Below are positions 6,938 through 8,221 of a stretch of DNA of 8,221 bases, piece after piece. Every line of letters starts with the position of its first letter. Position 1 is the first letter of the stretch. Both the position numbers and the translations under genes were made by a program. The notes under the pieces were generated by a model. The model made no database searches, was not told the DNA's origin, and saw only the letters and a program-made list of their open reading frames with translations. Source of the stretch: CAYOXX01 sp964408025 (lineage in GTDB: Bacteria > Acidobacteriota > DATKUA01). Location of the stretch: NCBI GenBank assembly GCA_964408025.1, contig CAYOXX010000114.1, forward strand, positions 1 to 8,221. The letters run 5' to 3'.

Positions 6938-7522
6938 TCAGAAGATCAACGACGCTCCGATGGCGATACGCGACAGGGATGGGTTCTCGATAGTCTCGAT
7001 CAGGTCCCCCAGGTCGTCCACCGTGAGGTTGAGGCGGTACCAGCGGATGTCTCCGCGGATGGCGACGAACGGGGCGAGGCGGATCTTGGCGCCGAAGCCC
7101 CAGTTCATTGCCGTGGTGCCGCCGAAGGCATCCGGCTCGTCTACCAGGTCGGATTTTACCCAGGCTCCGATGCCGCCGTAGCCGACGGTGAAGTACGGCG
7201 TGACCTGGTCGTTGAAGGGGTACTGGACCAGGAAGTTGCCGCTGACGGCGAGCAGATCGACGCGGACGTCCACCTCCAAGATCTCTTCCACCTCTTCGAG
7301 GTCGAAGGGTAGTTCGGAGTCGGGGATGTAGTCGACCACCAGCTCGACGCCGAAGTAGCGGGCGAAGGAGAAGCCGACGGCGCCGCCGTAAGTGGCTGTG
7401 CCGGAGATCATCAGTTCTTCCCCGCTCATGCGTCCCAGCCAGAAGGAGATATCCGCCCCGGCGGGAACCGAGGTCAGCAGCATCAGAGCCGCCGCCGCTG
7501 CAACCGTGAGAGTCCGCTTCAT
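6938..7522 (-). CDS. small outer-membrane beta-barrel protein
   Basis: The 194-residue product starts MKRTLTVAAAAALMLLTSVPAGA, a classic signal peptide with a likely cut after Ala23 (AGA|D). The mature chain alternates hydrophobic and polar residues in short strands, for example YGGAVGFSFARYFGVELVVDY (45-65), LLAVSGNFLVQYPF (90-103), TPYFTVGYGGIGAWV (108-122), MNWGFGAKIRLAPFVAIRGD (139-158) and SRIAIGASLIF (184-194). It ends in phenylalanine, as many proteins assembled by the BAM complex do. Size and pattern fit an eight-stranded OmpA/Opa-like barrel of the beta-barrel-domain family; no OmpA peptidoglycan domain is present. Two acidic loops (about 68-83 and 168-179) probably face outward. The ATG complementary to 7520-7522 is chosen over one 21 codons upstream because GAGGAGGG (7527-7534) precedes it, it yields the signal peptide, and the promoter lies between the two. 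The exact function is unknown. Confidence 0.88.
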   Translation of the reverse strand: MKRTLTVAAAAALMLLTSVPAGADISFWLGRMSGEELMISGTATYGGAVGFSFARYFGVELVVDYIPDSELPFDLEEVEEILEVDVRVDLLAVSGNFLVQYPFNDQVTPYFTVGYGGIGAWVKSDLVDEPDAFGGTTAMNWGFGAKIRLAPFVAIRGDIRWYRLNLTVDDLGDLIETIENPSLSRIAIGASLIF

Positions 7523-7550
7523 TGTGCCCTCCTCTGGATATGCTATCGGT

Positions 7551-7563
7551 ATGCCGTAGGCAT
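7551..7563. repeat. inverted repeat overlapping the beta-barrel gene's -10 box and start
   Basis: ATGCC (7551-7555) and GGCAT (7559-7563) are perfect inverted copies around three bases. On the minus strand they cover the last part of the -10 box and the predicted transcript start. Such placement would suit a repressor site or a short hairpin at the mRNA 5' end; with only five paired bases it may be chance. Confidence 0.35.
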
Positions 7564-7589
7564 TATAGGACGTGTCGGCGCGCAAACAA
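7562..7589 (-). promoter_or_regulatory. promoter of the beta-barrel gene
   Basis: Read on the minus strand, TTGTTT (7589-7584) is followed after 16 bp by a perfect TATAAT (7567-7562). The predicted start of transcription is near 7555, about 33 bases ahead of the chosen ATG. The promoter lies in the 72-base gap after radC, so the barrel gene can be expressed independently of radC. Confidence 0.7.
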
Positions 7590-7594
7590 GTGAC

Positions 7595-8221
7595 CTACTT
7601 CGCAATCCCGCTCTTCTCGTCCCCGCCCATCAGCCCGCGGCGGCGCATGGAGACGAAGCGGTTGCGGGCGACCACGACGTGGTCGAGCACCTCCAGCCCC
7701 AGCGTGGCGCCGGCTTGCCTCAGCCTTTCGGTGATCCGCGCGTCGTCGCCCGAGGGAGCCGGGTCGCCGCTGGGGTGGTTGTGGAAGAGGATGACGGCGG
7801 CGGCGTTGGCCAGGATCGCCGGCCGGAATACCTCCCGCGGATGCGCGACGGCGCCGTCGAGTGTGCCGACGCTGACCACCGCCTCCTTGAGCACGCGGTT
7901 CTTGGTGTCCAGCGCCAGGAGCCCGAAGTTTTCCTGCGGCCGGTCGCCGTAGCGGGGCATCAGCAGAGCCGCGGCCTCCTCCGGTGTGGTCACCTGAGGG
8001 CGGTCCCCGCCGTGCGCCGCCGCCAGCCTTCTGCCCAGTTCGAAGGCGGCGGCCAGCTGCGAGGCCTTGGCGGGACCGAGGCCCTTCTCGCCGCGCAGCG
8101 CGTCCAGCTCGAGTTTCGCCAACCCGACGATGCCGCCGTGGTGCTGCAGCAGGAGCTGGGCCAGCTGCAGGGCGCTGACGTTGCGGAAGCCGATGCCCAG
8201 CAGGATCGCCACCAGCTCGGC
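7595..8221 (-). CDS. radC: RadC family JAB/MPN-domain protein, N-terminus cut by the window edge
   Basis: The frame stays open to the last base, reading A-E-L-V-A-I-L-L-G before the first internal GTG, which matches the family's usual SDAELLAILLG segment. So the GTG at 8212 is an internal valine, and roughly 20 N-terminal residues are missing. The visible 208 residues have a helix-hairpin-helix-like region (GLGPAKASQLAAAFELGRRL) and then the RadC core. That core has VSVGTLDGAVAHPREVF with the metalloenzyme-type Glu (residue 130 of the fragment), and the full metal-binding motif HNHPSGDPAPSGDD (147-160), followed by LEVLDHVVV. RadC was once linked to DNA repair, but its biochemical role is unsettled; family members look like JAMM-type metalloproteases and are often near mobile DNA, though nothing mobile is seen here. 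All metal ligands are intact, so it is probably active. Confidence 0.93.
   Translation of the reverse strand, partial: AELVAILLGIGFRNVSALQLAQLLLQHHGGIVGLAKLELDALRGEKGLGPAKASQLAAAFELGRRLAAAHGGDRPQVTTPEEAAALLMPRYGDRPQENFGLLALDTKNRVLKEAVVSVGTLDGAVAHPREVFRPAILANAAAVILFHNHPSGDPAPSGDDARITERLRQAGATLGLEVLDHVVVARNRFVSMRRRGLMGGDEKSGIAK

Noticed and set aside
7523..7585. An earlier ATG giving the beta-barrel protein 21 more residues
   Set aside because: That ATG lies within the promoter, upstream of the predicted transcript start, has no ribosome-binding site and would bury the signal peptide.

Overview
The window is GC-rich chromosomal DNA (roughly two thirds G+C by eye) from a bacterium. It holds a translation gene cluster, rplM-rpsI-rpsB-tsf, followed by a gene for an elongation factor G of the EF-G-II type. 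A predicted outer-membrane beta-barrel protein with a signal peptide, whose chain ends in phenylalanine, points to a two-membrane (diderm) organism. The ribosomal gene order, the short EF-Ts and the long lysine-rich tail on S2 would fit a deep-branching or little-cultured phylum. The sequence alone does not let me name it.

Layout. Positions 1-303 are the C-terminal end of an EamA/DMT-type membrane transporter. Positions 304-512 are non-coding and hold a possible terminator, an inverted repeat, a good sigma70-type promoter (TTGACA, 17 bp, TAGATT) and a leader hairpin at the predicted transcript start. Next come rplM (513-959), rpsI (973-1359), a 100-bp leader with a 12-bp hairpin, rpsB (1460-2908), tsf (2987-3601) and the EF-G-II gene (3687-5780), all on the plus strand. 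After a 195-bp gap with a perfect TATAAT box comes a 305-residue alpha-helical repeat protein (5976-6893) resembling the cytoplasmic N-terminal domain of MgtE magnesium channels. Converging on it from the minus strand is the beta-barrel gene (6938-7522), which has its own promoter. Upstream of that lies a radC family gene, cut by the right edge of the window (7595-8221).

How the genes fit together. Five consecutive genes serve protein synthesis: two large/small subunit pairs of ribosomal proteins, the EF-Tu recycling factor, and a translocase-like GTPase. They are probably expressed together from the promoter at 447-475. Hairpins in the rplM and rpsB leaders and in the tsf-fusA gap could tune individual genes. 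The last three genes do not obviously relate to translation or to one another.

Most unusual features. (1) Ribosomal protein S2 is about twice the normal length, with a charged helical segment followed by twelve KKPAA-type pentapeptide repeats like those of histone H1-like proteins. (2) The EF-G-II has tyrosine in place of the catalytic switch II histidine but keeps the domain IV tip histidine. (3) The MgtE_N-like protein stands alone without CBS or membrane domains and uses codons unlike its neighbours. I see no CRISPR array, insertion sequence, tRNA or rRNA, and no clearly new multi-gene system.
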